From NCBI GenBank assembly GCA_007922305.1, contig ML677358.1:13980131-14044130 (forward strand): DNA of 64,000 nucleotides, given 5' to 3'. Source of the DNA: Dermatemys mawii. Taxonomy: Eukaryota > Chordata > Testudines > Dermatemydidae. Made by a program: the position numbers and the translations under genes. Of the stretch, positions 25,301 through 34,889 are shown one piece after another; position 1 is the first letter of the stretch, and each line of letters begins with the position of its first letter. The notes under the pieces are model-generated. The model was not told the DNA's origin. It saw nothing but the letters and a program-made list of their open reading frames with translations, and did no database searches.

Positions 25301-26282
25301 TCCTGGCTAATAGCTATTGCTAGACCTATCCTCCATGAACTTATCTAGTTCTTTTTTGAACCTTCTTATAGTCTTGGCCTTCACAACATCTTCTGGCAAG
25401 GAGTTCCACAGGATGACTGTGCGTTATGTGAAAAAATACTTCCTTTTGTTTGTTTTAAACCTGCAGCATATTAATTTCATTTGGTGACCCCTAGTTCTTG
25501 TGTTATGAGATGGAGTAAATAACAATTCCTTATTTACTTTCTCTACACCAATCATGATTGGCTGGTCCAGGCCAATTGGGGCTGCGGGAAGAGGTGGACA
25601 GCTCACCCTTCGGATCACGCCGCTTCCTGCAGCAGCCAATGGCCTGGAGCGGTGAACCACAGCCATTGGGAGCCGCAATCAGCTGAACCTGCGGAGGCAG
25701 CAGGTAAACAAACTGGCCCAGCGCACCCGGGGCTTTGTCTGAATAGGCGGTGGCTCAGAGTTGAGAACCACTGCACTAGAGAGAGGAATAGGGAACCAGT
25801 CAGTGAGAGAAACAGAAAGAGTATTCATCATGCTCCGCCCAGGTGAAGCATGCGTATGTGGTTTCATGGCTGAATGAACCTGCTTCAGAGAAGTGGGTGG
25901 ATAAGAGACAAGTCAGATATCTGCTCTACACTGTGCTGAGGCATTTGTCTCTGCCTCAGATTTTACTATGACTGATGCCTTCTAAACAGGCATGCCAATA
26001 GCCACTCACCTGCATTTTTCTCTTGTGGTCCTCTGAGCTGCACTTCCGCACCTTCTCAACCACCCCTGAGACCAGATAGTGGGGGCGAAAGGTGCGGCTG
26101 GAGAACTCCCTTCTGCACTGGGGGCAGGAAGCCACTCGGGGGCACCTGCCCCAGTAGCCTTGGATGCATGCCTTGCAGAAATGGTGCATACAATCCAGCA
26201 TGACAGGGTCACTGAAAAGCTCACAGCAGATGGCACAGGTCAGCTCTTCCCTCAGACTCTGCTCCTGACTCCGGCCAGCCAT
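15848..26282 (-). CDS. TRIM-like RING / coiled-coil / PRY-SPRY E3 ubiquitin ligase, six coding exons (complete)
   Basis: This is a probable cytosolic RING-type ubiquitin ligase of the TRIM62 / zinc-binding protein A33-like kind. Coding exons, minus strand: 26282-26010, 25068-24973, 20452-20219, 18647-18628, 16661-16546 and 16392-15848. All junctions are GT-AG and the phases agree (0, 0, 0, 2, 1). The product is 427 residues: RING at 16-56, coiled coil about 92-208, a linker with the motif SGPLQYIFW at 229-237, and PRY-SPRY from about 251 to the end. The start was chosen because it has G at -3 and +4 and lies 14 codons before the first RING cysteine. The linker and SPRY motifs match TRIM62 as I remember it (xGPLQY, LGSExF, FYNAEDM). 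No B-box is visible in the first exon or first intron, which is unusual for a TRIM; TRIML1 and RNF135 share that layout. RING ligases of this group ubiquitinate targets chosen by the SPRY domain; the target here is unknown. The gene looks intact, with no stop or frameshift. Confidence 0.88.
16546..16661 (-). CDS. TRIM-like gene, coding exon 5: linker before PRY-SPRY
   Basis: The 116-nt exon (acceptor gctcgcccAG, donor CCTG/GTGAGTG) encodes a linker that ends [18 protein letters not shown], closely matching the TRIM62 linker before its SPRY domain. The length is usual for this TRIM exon. A second AG 8 nt further in (16654) would break the frame, so the first is preferred. Confidence 0.87.
16662..18627 (-). 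other. TRIM-like gene, intron 4
   Basis: No exon or well-bounded element was seen. 17470-18300 has a repeat-like texture, but I found no terminal repeats. Confidence 0.7.
18628..18647 (-). CDS. TRIM-like gene, coding exon 4: 20-nt microexon
   Basis: This microexon lies between a strong acceptor (ctttcattgcAG) and a strong donor (AAG/GTACGT). Its 20 nt encode VESLAI plus two bases of the next codon, and the phase fits the 234-nt exon before and the 116-nt exon after. TRIM genes normally have a 23-nt exon in this place. Automated gene finders often miss it, which would break the frame. Confidence 0.78.
18648..20218 (-). other. TRIM-like gene, intron 3
   Basis: No recognisable repeat or exon. 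Confidence 0.7.
20219..20452 (-). CDS. TRIM-like gene, coding exon 3: main coiled coil
   Basis: The exon has 234 nt (78 codons). It encodes a leucine- and glutamate-rich coiled coil with the motif [10 protein letters not shown] near its start, close to EAFERLHRLL in TRIM62. The acceptor is cttctcAG and the donor GAG/GTGAGA. The usual TRIM exon here is 231 nt; this one is 3 nt longer and the next exon is 3 nt shorter than usual, so the total is unchanged. The coiled coil is expected to drive antiparallel dimerisation. Confidence 0.88.
22085..22225 (-). mobile_element. MIR-like CORE-SINE fragment
   Basis: ATTGTACAAACACACAACAA and AGAGAGCTAACAATCTATGT match the family seen at 28565, 13350 and 51360. 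It lies inside a CR1 remnant. Confidence 0.55.
22389..22581. mobile_element. Tigger/pogo-like short element with TA duplication
   Basis: The ends are CAGACACTCCCCGACTTACG and, inverted, ATAAGTCAGGGAGCATCTG, flanked by TA on both sides (22387-22388 and 22582-22583). It interrupts a CR1 fragment in intron 2 of the TRIM-like gene. Confidence 0.75.
24532..24753 (+). mobile_element. Retroposed 7SL RNA-derived sequence with 13-bp target-site duplication
   Basis: From 24532 to about 24638 the sequence follows the 5' (Alu-domain) end of 7SL signal-recognition-particle RNA: the GGTGGCACATGCCTGTAATCCC start, GCTGCTTGGGAGGCTG, AGGAGTTCTGGGCTG, GCTATGCCAATTGGGTGTCC. The remaining 115 bases do not align with 7SL by eye. 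The whole 222 bases are flanked by a perfect direct repeat, TCTCCAGGTAGAA, at 24519-24531 and 24754-24766, as expected for target-primed insertion. There is no poly(A) tail. It sits in intron 2 of the TRIM-like gene, in the opposite orientation to it. It may be a pseudogene, a tailless retrocopy, or one copy of a composite SINE. Confidence 0.82.
24973..25068 (-). CDS. TRIM-like gene, coding exon 2: 96-nt coiled-coil exon
   Basis: This exon is too short to show as a long reading frame. It was found from its splice sites (acceptor ttccttcttAG, donor ATG/GTAATG) and from its length: exactly 96 nt, the standard size of the first coiled-coil exon in TRIM genes. It encodes 32 residues, starting [10 protein letters not shown], with heptad-like charged and leucine spacing comparable to the same segment of TRIM62. 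Confidence 0.86.
25118..25558 (-). mobile_element. CR1 LINE 3' portion
   Basis: Antisense CR1 signature: GGCCATATTGGGTCAGGCCA, GGAGTTCCACAGGATGACTG and GTGAAAAAATACTTCCTTTT. The 3' end is on the left. It lies in intron 1 of the TRIM-like gene and is cut at its right by a hAT fragment. Confidence 0.8.
25559..25772. mobile_element. Right half of a hAT-type element (AACCACTG end)
   Basis: The right end AGTTGAGAACCACTG is followed by CACTAGAG. The matching left end is absent; the sequence instead joins directly to a CR1 fragment at about 25558. It lies in intron 1 of the TRIM-like gene. Confidence 0.55.
26010..26282 (-). CDS. TRIM-like gene, coding exon 1: RING finger
   Basis: The exon has 273 nt, exactly 91 codons, and ends in a strong donor (CAG/GTGAGT). 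It carries a full C3HC4 RING: C16, C19, C31, H33, C36, C39, C53 and C56, with the usual hydrophobic and proline positions between them. Most TRIM first exons continue into the B-box; this one stops about 35 residues after the last RING cysteine. A CACAG lies just upstream of the ATG and could be an acceptor for a non-coding 5' exon. The reading frame stays open for 53 codons upstream of the ATG, but those residues look nothing like a TRIM. Confidence 0.9.
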
Positions 26283-27055
26283 TCCTGTGCACACACATGG
26301 CACACTCCTGGATCTCACATAGGGCTCAGAGTGAAACAAACACCCAGCCCCCCTTTTTCCCCACCCACCCCCACATACTCTGGACATCTGACCCACTCCA
26401 ACATCTATCCTGACATACTTTTCACACAGTACTTTGGCCACACATCAGCAAGCCAGGTGGTTAGAGGGTTTATTGCCAGAACTCTGCACTACAGCACAAG
26501 TGCCCAGAAACCACGAATGGGCCCCGTGATCTGCAGACTCTCTGTGCACTCTCCTCGCTACAGGTTTCTAAAGAGACATGGTTAAGTTTACTGCAGCGCA
26601 GCGAAGTCCAGGCATTTAAGCTGGGCTGAGTCTGTAACTTTCACTTCCCTTAACTTCAGCAACAATTCTCAGAGGCTTCTTCCAGTAATTAACCCTTGGC
26701 CCTAAGACAAGCTAGAGGGAGGAGATGCAACCCTGAGTCCAGGGAGGCCCTCTTCCAGCAGTGTAGGGTGTACCCCTTATTTCCAGTGAGGGGAAAGGAA
26801 AGTGCTCGCCATCACCGGGCAAGCTGGGGAAATTTCTACAGAAACCACAGTGATGGAAAATATCCACCTCTCCCTCGACTTGCACCCCGCTATGCTGCCA
26901 CAGCTACCCTCCCCCCGGCCCCCTTCCTTCCCCCCGGCCCCAAAGCTTGCCCCTACACCCCTTCTCCCCCCCCCCAGCCCTCCAACCCCTTCATTCCCCC
27001 CACCTGGCCCCGCAGCCCCTTCATTCTCCCTCCGACCCCTTCATTCCCCCCCCCC
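26283..27055. other. 5' flank of TRIM-like gene, ending in a C-rich tract at the gap
   Basis: I see no coding exon here. The last 170 bases (about 26885-27055) are a C-rich pyrimidine tract with repeats of the form CCCTTCATTCCCCC, and sequencing failed at its end. The segment may hold a 5' untranslated exon of the TRIM-like gene. Confidence 0.6.
26639..26648 (-). promoter_or_regulatory. ETS-IRF composite / ISRE-like motif upstream of the TRIM-like gene
   Basis: The minus strand reads GGAAGTGAAA, a perfect match to the ETS-IRF composite consensus GGAANNGAAA, and it sits about 357 bases before the TRIM-like start codon in the correct upstream position. Many TRIM genes are interferon-induced, so IRF control would make sense. 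A 10-base match can occur by chance, and no start site is known. Confidence 0.35.
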
Positions 27056-27455
27056 NNNNNNNNNNNNNNNNNNNNNNNNNNNNNNNNNNNNNNNNNNNNN
27101 NNNNNNNNNNNNNNNNNNNNNNNNNNNNNNNNNNNNNNNNNNNNNNNNNNNNNNNNNNNNNNNNNNNNNNNNNNNNNNNNNNNNNNNNNNNNNNNNNNNN
27201 NNNNNNNNNNNNNNNNNNNNNNNNNNNNNNNNNNNNNNNNNNNNNNNNNNNNNNNNNNNNNNNNNNNNNNNNNNNNNNNNNNNNNNNNNNNNNNNNNNNN
27301 NNNNNNNNNNNNNNNNNNNNNNNNNNNNNNNNNNNNNNNNNNNNNNNNNNNNNNNNNNNNNNNNNNNNNNNNNNNNNNNNNNNNNNNNNNNNNNNNNNNN
27401 NNNNNNNNNNNNNNNNNNNNNNNNNNNNNNNNNNNNNNNNNNNNNNNNNNNNNNN
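27056..27455. other. Assembly gap (400 N)
   Basis: There are exactly 400 undetermined bases, between a C-rich tract and a CpG-dense segment. The round number suggests an arbitrary or estimated gap size. A first exon or promoter could be hidden here. Confidence 0.98.
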
Positions 27456-27870
27456 TTACTGCTCGGGGCTCAGGAGGCGCCTCCCCACGGCTCCCGTCCG
27501 CAAAAGGTCACCAACAAACAACGGCCGGGGGGCCGCTCCACGCTCCCAGCGACCCGCCTTCCCCGCTGAGTGACACCGGCCCGCACCAATCGGAGCAGAG
27601 CTGTGCAGGCCACGCCGTCGCCTATTGGCCAGCCGACTCGCCCTTCCCCCACCCCACGCCACGACCCGTGGCTCAGTCATATGGTCCGGAAAGCTGGACA
27701 CGCGCTGCGGCCCCGTGTTAGCGGGTGGGGGTGGGGCGTCCTGCAGCTCAACGTCCATTTCCCCCCCACTGTGCGCCCCTGCCCCCTTCTCTGCCCTGGG
27801 ATCCGCCCCCTCTCTCCGGCCAGATCCCAAACCTGGCCAGGACACACCCCCAGAGCCCCCCCAGCCTCAC
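27456..27870. promoter_or_regulatory. CpG-dense candidate promoter with two opposed CCAAT boxes
   Basis: This stretch is GC-rich and dense in CG dinucleotides, unlike nearly all of the rest of the window outside transposons. It has a CCAAT box on the plus strand at 27586-27590, an inverted one (ATTGG) at 27624-27628, and G-rich Sp1/KLF-like boxes near 27723-27739. It lies 1.2 kb upstream of the minus-strand TRIM-like start and 32 kb upstream of the plus-strand receptor, so it could serve either gene, both, or an unseen transcript. Confidence 0.45.
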
Positions 27871-27904
27871 ACCTTAAGGTGACTCGTTTCAGTTCCTGTC
27901 CACA

Positions 27905-27958
27905 CAGGGTTTGCCAACCCTCCCGGATTGGCCTGGAGTCTCCAGGAATTAAAGATCC
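27905..27958. mobile_element. Short DNA-transposon end (gttgccaaccctcc-type), truncated
   Basis: The sequence around TTTGCCAACCCTCCCGG and GGAGTCTCCAGGAATTAAAG matches one end of a short repeat I recognise from reptile genomes. The partner end is missing. Confidence 0.45.
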
Positions 27959-28564
27959 CTGAACAGCACCTTCCAGCCAGGGCTCGCAGACTTTATTCTG
28001 CCAAGACTTGCCCTAGTTTAAGGCCTGTCCCAAAGCCCTGGCTGTGTCCAGGTTCCTGGACGAGCTGTTCAGGGAGGGCCAGATTTTGCCTGATTTCACG
28101 ACGCCTACAATCGTGTTGAACGCGTGGATTACAGGCTGGTGTAAATCAGGGGAGAAAATGGCCCTTGCACTTGAAATAGGCTTGCTCGCCAAGAGATTTC
28201 CTTTTCGGTTCACTTTCCATCCCACAAATCACTCCGCATGATAGTATCGCTGGCACCAAGCGTTCGAAAACAATGAGCCCCAGAACCTGCAAAGTAAAAC
28301 GGAAACATGGTGGGTTAGTTTTATTTGCCTTCTGGTTTTTAACCCTTTAAGTGTCATCTTTTCAAGTTTGCTCCACAACCACAAGGGCTAGAAACTTAGG
28401 TTAAAAAAAATAAAAATTGACGTTTTCATGTAATCACCTGACAGCAGGACCAGGGCTGGGATTTTCAGAAAGACACCAAATAATTTGAATATTCATGACC
28501 CAGCCATAGAGTAAAAATGTCTGAACTATTTTAATTGAATACCTTCAGATAATGATTTTACCAG

Positions 28565-28760
28565 AGGAATTATTTATTATTTGTATTCCCCCAGTGCTCA
28601 TAGCCCAGGACCCCATTGTGTGAAGCGTTGTAGAAACAGAACAAAAAGCTGGTTCCTTCCACAAGGGGTTTATAATCTTTATAAGTCAAGAGACAACAGA
28701 TATAGGGACAGACAGGGGAGTTCAAGTAAACAATGAGACAATATATGCCAGCATGAACTG
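28565..28760 (-). mobile_element. MIR-like CORE-SINE fragment
   Basis: ATTATTTATTATTTGTATTC, CCCAGGACCCCATTGTGTGA and GAAACAGAACAAAAAGCTGG define the same family as the 22085 copy. Confidence 0.6.
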
Positions 28761-30689
28761 GCAGTGGTCTCTGCACACTAGCAGCCTAAACATTGTCAAG
28801 TTTTTGTAGGCATCATGGCACACGCCATCTGCTCACAGACACTCGCAAACGGAAGAGGTTAAAATCTCTTTCAGAAATTACTTGTCGCAAATGATTTGTT
28901 CAGTTCTACTTGTCCTACACTCTAGTCAAATGCTATGTTGGAGAGTAGCTCCTCATAAACTTGGTCTTCCACTGAGGCTGAATGTGGTGTCCTCCTTATT
29001 TTATAAAAATTGATGCTAATAATCACAATTAAACACTACGAAATGGGAGTGTGTGGTATAAAAGTTCTCACTGGACCCAATTTTGCAGCGTAGGCGCTTC
29101 ACCTGCAGAGTAAGGTACTGTAACTGAACATAAGTATGGATGGCATCATCAGACCCTATGAGATCTGTGCTTCAATCAAAGCCTGCATATGCTTGGTGAT
29201 GCTGCAGGATACTGTCACTCTTATAAATAAGTACATGCTGTCAAATCGGGATGTACAGCTCTATTAATATGATCATTTTGCATTCTCCAACGTGAGGAGG
29301 AAGAGGGAAATGTGAAGTTGTGGCCAAAACAGTATTGGGTTTTTTTTCTGCCTCGTCTACTGAACATTAAATTAGAAAATTTTATTTCAGCAGCAGCCTT
29401 TATCTTTGCCCTTCTTGCCTGCTGTAAAGCAGCGAGATGCAATAATACATCAGAAAGTTGAAAGGAAAGGGGACAAGGTCACATGATTACTGTAATTGTC
29501 TCTGCTCTGTGACAGCTGGGGGAAAGTTATTATGACATAGCTATTCAGCACCAGTGACACTGAGATCCTTTTCTGTTTTGAAAAAATCCAGCTTATCCTA
29601 TACAATTTAAAAATCACTTATAAAAATCAAATACATGATATTTTCTTAGCAACTTTACATCATCGGTGTTGTAAACAGGAAACAAAATCAAACCCTAATT
29701 TCTGTTCATACAAGACATGTCTTTTTCTTAAACTTTAGGATTCAGATTTTGCCCTGACCACCTTGAACTGCAACTGCAGTACTTCTGGGTACAACTATTT
29801 GTGTGTAAAAACCCCAGTATTTGTGTGTGCAAATGCAAGATTCTTTACATGCAAAACAGGATCCTGCATGCATAGATGGAGATGGATGTGCCCCTAAATA
29901 TTCTTGGTGCAGACAACGAAGATTGCTGAAAATTTGGCCTTTAATTATTTCAGTTCAAAAGCAGGAAATAAAGGGCCGTCTTACAACAGAGAGGAGAGCT
30001 CTGTTGCTGTCTACTAGATTAGCCAGAACACAAGTGAGAGTGAAGGAGGGGGCAGGATGGTGTCCAGATCAGAGCAGCTCTTTGTGGATTGGGGAGAGGG
30101 ATGATCTGGCCTCTGAATGTGGAGGAAAAGACTGAGTGGACCTTTGCTCTCCCCCACCCCCATCCTGTGGGTCTCACCCCACGCTCGCCTGGTGTGTGGG
30201 GAGAACTAGACACCATCAGTTTGCCCAAAGAATCTCTGCTACTGCAGAGGCTGATTTTTCATGCCATCTCTGGGGTACTTTGTTTTAATGCTCTGGAAAA
30301 ATACGGAGCCTTCCCCCACCTCCACTGCTTGACTCCATTCTGTGCAGCATCAATGAATGAAAACACCATCTCCGCCCAGTGCTGGGCAATCAGACGAGGT
30401 GAGGCAGGAGACCACCTCTGCAGAGGGGGAGATACAATAGCTGCTGCTTTTTTTAAATTCAAGCAGCAAGGTGTATTCCTTTGCCAGACCTTGGTGAACT
30501 TTATTCTTGCGGGTGTCTGGATCCTTCTCGTTCCTTCTATTGCCAGTGGGTCACACCCCAGCATAAGGCAGGTCTGGAACAAATCTTTATAAGTTGCCTC
30601 ACAAACTAGTAACCCCAGCAGCAGTATAGCCGTGCCAGGAACCATTGCTTAACCCTACAGGCATTCATGGGCTTCCCTGCTTCAAGAAG

Positions 30690-30905
30690 CCTGAGTGGGT
30701 AGTTAAAACACTAGAGTGGGAGTCAGGAAATTTGAGTTCTGTGTCTGGCTTTGTCACTCACCCATTGTATAACCTTGGTGCAATCAGTTCACCTGTCTGC
30801 ACCTCAGTCCTCCCATCCTTAACAAAAGGTGATGGGATTTACGTACATGACAAGGGCATTGTGACCATTCATATTTGCACAAGTGCTTAGAGATCCTCAC
30901 GTGGA
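30690..30905 (+). mobile_element. MIR-like SINE
   Basis: The sense order is typical: GGGAGTCAGGAAATTTGAGT, then GTGCAATCAGTTCACCTGTC, CTGCACCTCAG, and AAGTGCTTAGAGATCCTC. Confidence 0.6.
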
Positions 30906-31944
30906 GGGAGCTACAGAAATGCAGGAGAGTGTGTGTAGGACATCTGTAAGTGCTGCTTTGCTGCATGTAGTTAGTCCAATGAATTAATACAGTGCCCAGG
31001 AACACGTCATCAGATACGTTCACTTGCTTTTGGGCCAGTTGGGCTACCACAGTAACTGGAGACTAGATGTGTGATATCAAAGTCCTCCATCAGGTGGCAG
31101 TGTAACAAGAAGCCTCAATTTCAGACATTATCAGCTGCTGTGGACGTAGAAAAGGCAGGTACCAGTGTCTGTTGGCCAGGGGCAGTTTCTCAAGGTGTTG
31201 TATCTGCTGCAATTTTTACTCTCCACTCTGTGAGCCAGCAGCGAGCTGCAGAAAGCATAAGAAGAAAAGTGGCTGTATGCTGCCATTTAAAAACTAGGAT
31301 TCCCCTGATGATGAACAGTGTTTTTTCCTTTTAACCACAGTGTGGCTGTTCTGCCTTCATTGCTTTCCTCCAGGTTATTGACTCCTGATCCAGTAGAACA
31401 GGGAATCTGAAGAAAGGAATTAGTGGAGCGATGGCTCTGGTTCTGTGCTATCATGGAGCTGTTATTTGTCAGGCCCATGCATGGGTTTAAGATGCCTGGA
31501 AACTCCACCCTGTGTCCGCAGACAATCCAGGGGAACCATCCAGACTTGACTGAGGGCAGTGATGGGTTCAGAGAAAAGTACCATGTAGAGCCCAGATTTG
31601 ACTGAGAATAGCAGTGGGTCTGGAGAGCAATACTAACTAGCCCTGTCTGAGGACTGTGTTGGGTCACGGAGCTGGCTTCTGGGAGTTCCTTCCAGATGTA
31701 TCTGTAAAACAGATCTGAAAGCAATCTTTTTACAATGCTGTCATTATCACTCAGGCCTTGCCCTGATAATTCCCACTGTGCCCCACTGTGGTTAACTTCA
31801 AACAAACAAGCACAAATATTGTGATGTTGAAGATGTGTGCTTAGCCTGTTAAGAGAGGCTGCATGATACCAGCTTGGAAGTGTTCAGCTCTGTTTAATCT
31901 GGTATATTATAGTATGAGTCCAAATGGACTATCACATGCTCAGC

Positions 31945-32032
31945 TGGATGTTGTGGGTCTTAGCCCACAAAAGCTCATGATCCCTAAGATCTGTTAGTCT
32001 ATCAGGTGCTACAAGACTCTTTGTCTCTTTTA
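31945..32032 (-). mobile_element. Fold-back repeat family (AGAGACTAAC), fragment
   Basis: In reverse orientation this carries the words GTAGCACCTGATAGACTAAC and GAGCTTTTGTGGGCTAAG seen in four other places in the window. I recognise it as a common reptile repeat but cannot name its class with certainty. Confidence 0.6.
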
Positions 32033-34326
32033 CTTGGATTTGTGTTTCACTTCCCTGCCAGCGCTGGGAGTCACTGATAACTGGCTGGCTTTCAACTGAT
32101 TGATTTTTGAATGAAAGTTGAATCATCTGCCTAGAATGCTTTTTAAAAAATAGATAAATAGCTTATTAATGGAAGTTCAGGCCCTGATCTCCCAGCCAGC
32201 CAGCAGGTGGCTTTGTCTCTGTTTATATGTCATTATGAGATATCTCAGATTATATATCTACGTGAGAGCACTGCAGCAGGGAACTTGCCAAATCCAAAGA
32301 ATGCTGGTTAACTTATCTACTGCAGCCCCTGACATTACAGCTCGAGATTCCTATAGCTCTCCCATGCCCAGGACAGCTCAGGGCACAGAGGTAAAAAAAT
32401 ATTAATAATCATCTTTAAGTATAAAGCAGAGTTCCGTGTCTGACTTGGAACGTGCTGTTAAAGGTTGTGTTCCCTGGGCAGCCCAGTCTGTCACAGCCGG
32501 GGGCAGTCTACATGAATCACAGACTATTGCATGCACAGAGCGCTTGTCACACTACTTACCTCCCTCCAGCCACAGCAAAGCATTGTGGGGCTCTAGCAGT
32601 GAGCCTTCTCAGCATGACAACTCCTGGCCTCTGCCCAGCCTGCACCCAACCTTATCCTTTCGTATGGGTAACTGGCAGCCTGCCATGTGGAGAGAAAGAA
32701 GCTGGAAAAGGCAGATTCTTGCTTCTGTCTTGCTCTTGGACACAGGGCGGTGGTCCTGTAAAGAGATGGTGGAATTTACTCAATGCACAGATGAGTAAGT
32801 TAAACAGGAGGGGCCAGATCGTCAGCTACTGGAAATCAGTACAGCTCCACTGATGTTAATTGTTAGCCAGTTTGCACCAGGTGAAAATCTGGCTTTAGAT
32901 ATTTTGGTGCAGATTCTGACAATGCATCCCAAAAACGTGTACAAGGTGGGCAGCAGGGTGCCAGGTAGTCAGATATGCTATTGGGTACACGCAGTGCCAT
33001 ACAACTCCTTCTTTCACAGGCCTGGCACCGTGTGTTACAGGCAGTTGTTACCGCTGCTTCCACAAGCACAAAGATGCCATCTTGCACTGGCTGTGGATGG
33101 CAGCATATGTGCCTGCTGAATTTGGGGTAACCAGCTCATGTGCTGACTGTATGGTCTCTACTTCACTTCCCCATTTATGTACTTGCATGGTTACAGACAG
33201 GTTTGAGCCTCCAGTATCTAGAGGTAGAGGGATGGGTCTGTTCTGTAGCTCAGCTAGAACTGTGTGCCGGGCATCTACATGTACAGCCTTCTCTCCATGG
33301 GGGCCACCCAGAGGCTGGTCTCACACTAAAGTACACCCTCCTTACAGCTTGAGAGTTATAAATGGGGACAAATAAAATATGCTCGAAATGTAATAGGCCA
33401 AATTCACCACTGGCATAAGTGGGTTTAGCTCCACTGACTCCAGAGACAGCATTCACTTCTGTGGCAGGGCAAGTAGCCGGGTCCTGGTAGGGGGAAGCAG
33501 CTTTCAGAGCTGTCAGGGAATCTACCCGGGCATCTTTTGGTTTGTGGCGCTGTGTCCCTGGACTTCCTGCTGCGGGGATCCACAGGCCAGGTTCTGCTGG
33601 CTTGTGCTGGCAGAACCCACGGGGCGAATCTGGCCTTTTGCCATCAAGTCTCTCTGCATCCCTTAAATGAAATAATACAGCAATGCTGGAGACCTGCAAT
33701 TCTATGCACTCTCCTCTCGCTCTGGCTCATTTCACGCTCGGTTAAATTATGCCTCCTGGGCCTGGATGTGGGCTTGCCCATCCCTCACTGCCTCAGAAAA
33801 CCAGATTAACGGAAACAGCCCTTGAAAAACAGATTTGCTTGGGCTGCTGGGAAAATCTTAGTTCCTTCTCTTTGGGAATGGAAGCAGACACTTTACAGCA
33901 CACATGGAACTCTACTGTGTGGAAACAATGAATGGGACTCATTTTCTGGAACAAGCGGATCTTTTCACATGATAGTTCTGCCTCTACCATAATCTCTTGT
34001 ATCGCTTGGCTGCATCTTATCTGTTTTTTCTTTCTCTTCTTTTGCTCATTAATGAACTCTCTGCCTGAATGTGTGTAGATATGTACATACCTTCACTGGA
34101 TAATATTTTATACTTAGTTAATAAGTAATGAATCAAATTTCTTATACGGAATTAGGCATTTTGAATTAATAGAGAGAATTCTTGTTTGTCTCCTCTCATT
34201 TAATGGTATAAGTTTGATAAGTGCAAATAAAGTTTTGAAAATGACAAAGAAAGAAAAAGTGCCAGTTGTTGGTATCAGCAGGGGAAGACACACAGCAGAT
34301 TTAGAGAGCAATCTGGCTAACGGACT
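32033..34326. other. No gene recognised
   Basis: Several open frames of 70-150 codons with no family resemblance. Weak palindromic repeats lie near 32817-32890 and 33394-33450. Confidence 0.6.
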
Positions 34327-34334
34327 GCCCAAAC

Positions 34335-34881
34335 CAAGGGTCTCAAACTCAATTTGCCTTAGGGCCAGCGCCAGTCCTCAAATCCTCCCAGCGGGCCAAT
34401 AATATCACTGAAGATGGTGTTCAGACAAGAAAACATTTATATTGTATTTTTTATTTGGAATTTTTTAGAAATAATAAAACTGTCGCACAACTATATACAA
34501 TTCTTCGCTTGCCAGAGAGTTTTTCGTTTTTTCCAGACACCTGGCAACGCTTCGGTTCTGTCAGTTTGTTGATGTTTGGCCTCCGTGACTGAGCAGTTGA
34601 AGCCTTTAGGACTGCAGCAAGGTGCGCATCAGATCGTTGTGTTCAGTATTTTGACTTTATATTTATTGTGGAAAAAAGTCTTGCTGCCTCTATGGCTGAC
34701 TCTGCCCAGCAACTAATGATGATGTCTCTGTCCCTCTCCCCCAGCCAACAGGAGCTGCAGAGAGTGGCTCCTAGAGCAGACATTACTAGCAGCGTGTCTG
34801 CCTGTGTCTCTCCTCCGTGAGCCGCAGTGGGGCAGTTCTCGGGCTGCAGATGGCCCGTGGGTTGGGAGTTTAAGACCTCTG
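34335..34881. mobile_element. hAT-type non-autonomous element, 547 bp
   Basis: The ends are CAAGGGTCTCAAACTC and, inverted, GAGTTTAAGACCTCTG. The 8-bp flanking repeats are GCCCAAAC (34327-34334) and GTCCAAAC (34882-34889), one mismatch. Confidence 0.85.
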
Positions 34882-34889
34882 GTCCAAAC

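Larger units (their letters stand above)
25069..26009 (-). other. TRIM-like gene, intron 1; no B-box exon found
   Basis: About 650 of its 941 bases are CR1 and hAT sequence. The unique remainder (25081-25117 and 25773-26009) has stops in most frames and no cysteine/histidine pattern of a B-box. Confidence 0.75.
27961..31944. other. No gene recognised
   Basis: AT-rich intergenic sequence with two SINEs (28565-28760 and 30690-30905). No reading frame resembles a known family. Confidence 0.6.

Noticed and set aside
26283..26441. Upstream in-frame extension of the RING exon (an ATG 53 codons earlier)
   Set aside because: The extra residues resemble no TRIM N-terminus, and a better-placed start with G at -3 and +4 exists at 26282.
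26696..27721. 341-codon frame spanning the N gap
   Set aside because: Most of it is N; the remainder is polypyrimidine and CpG-rich sequence.
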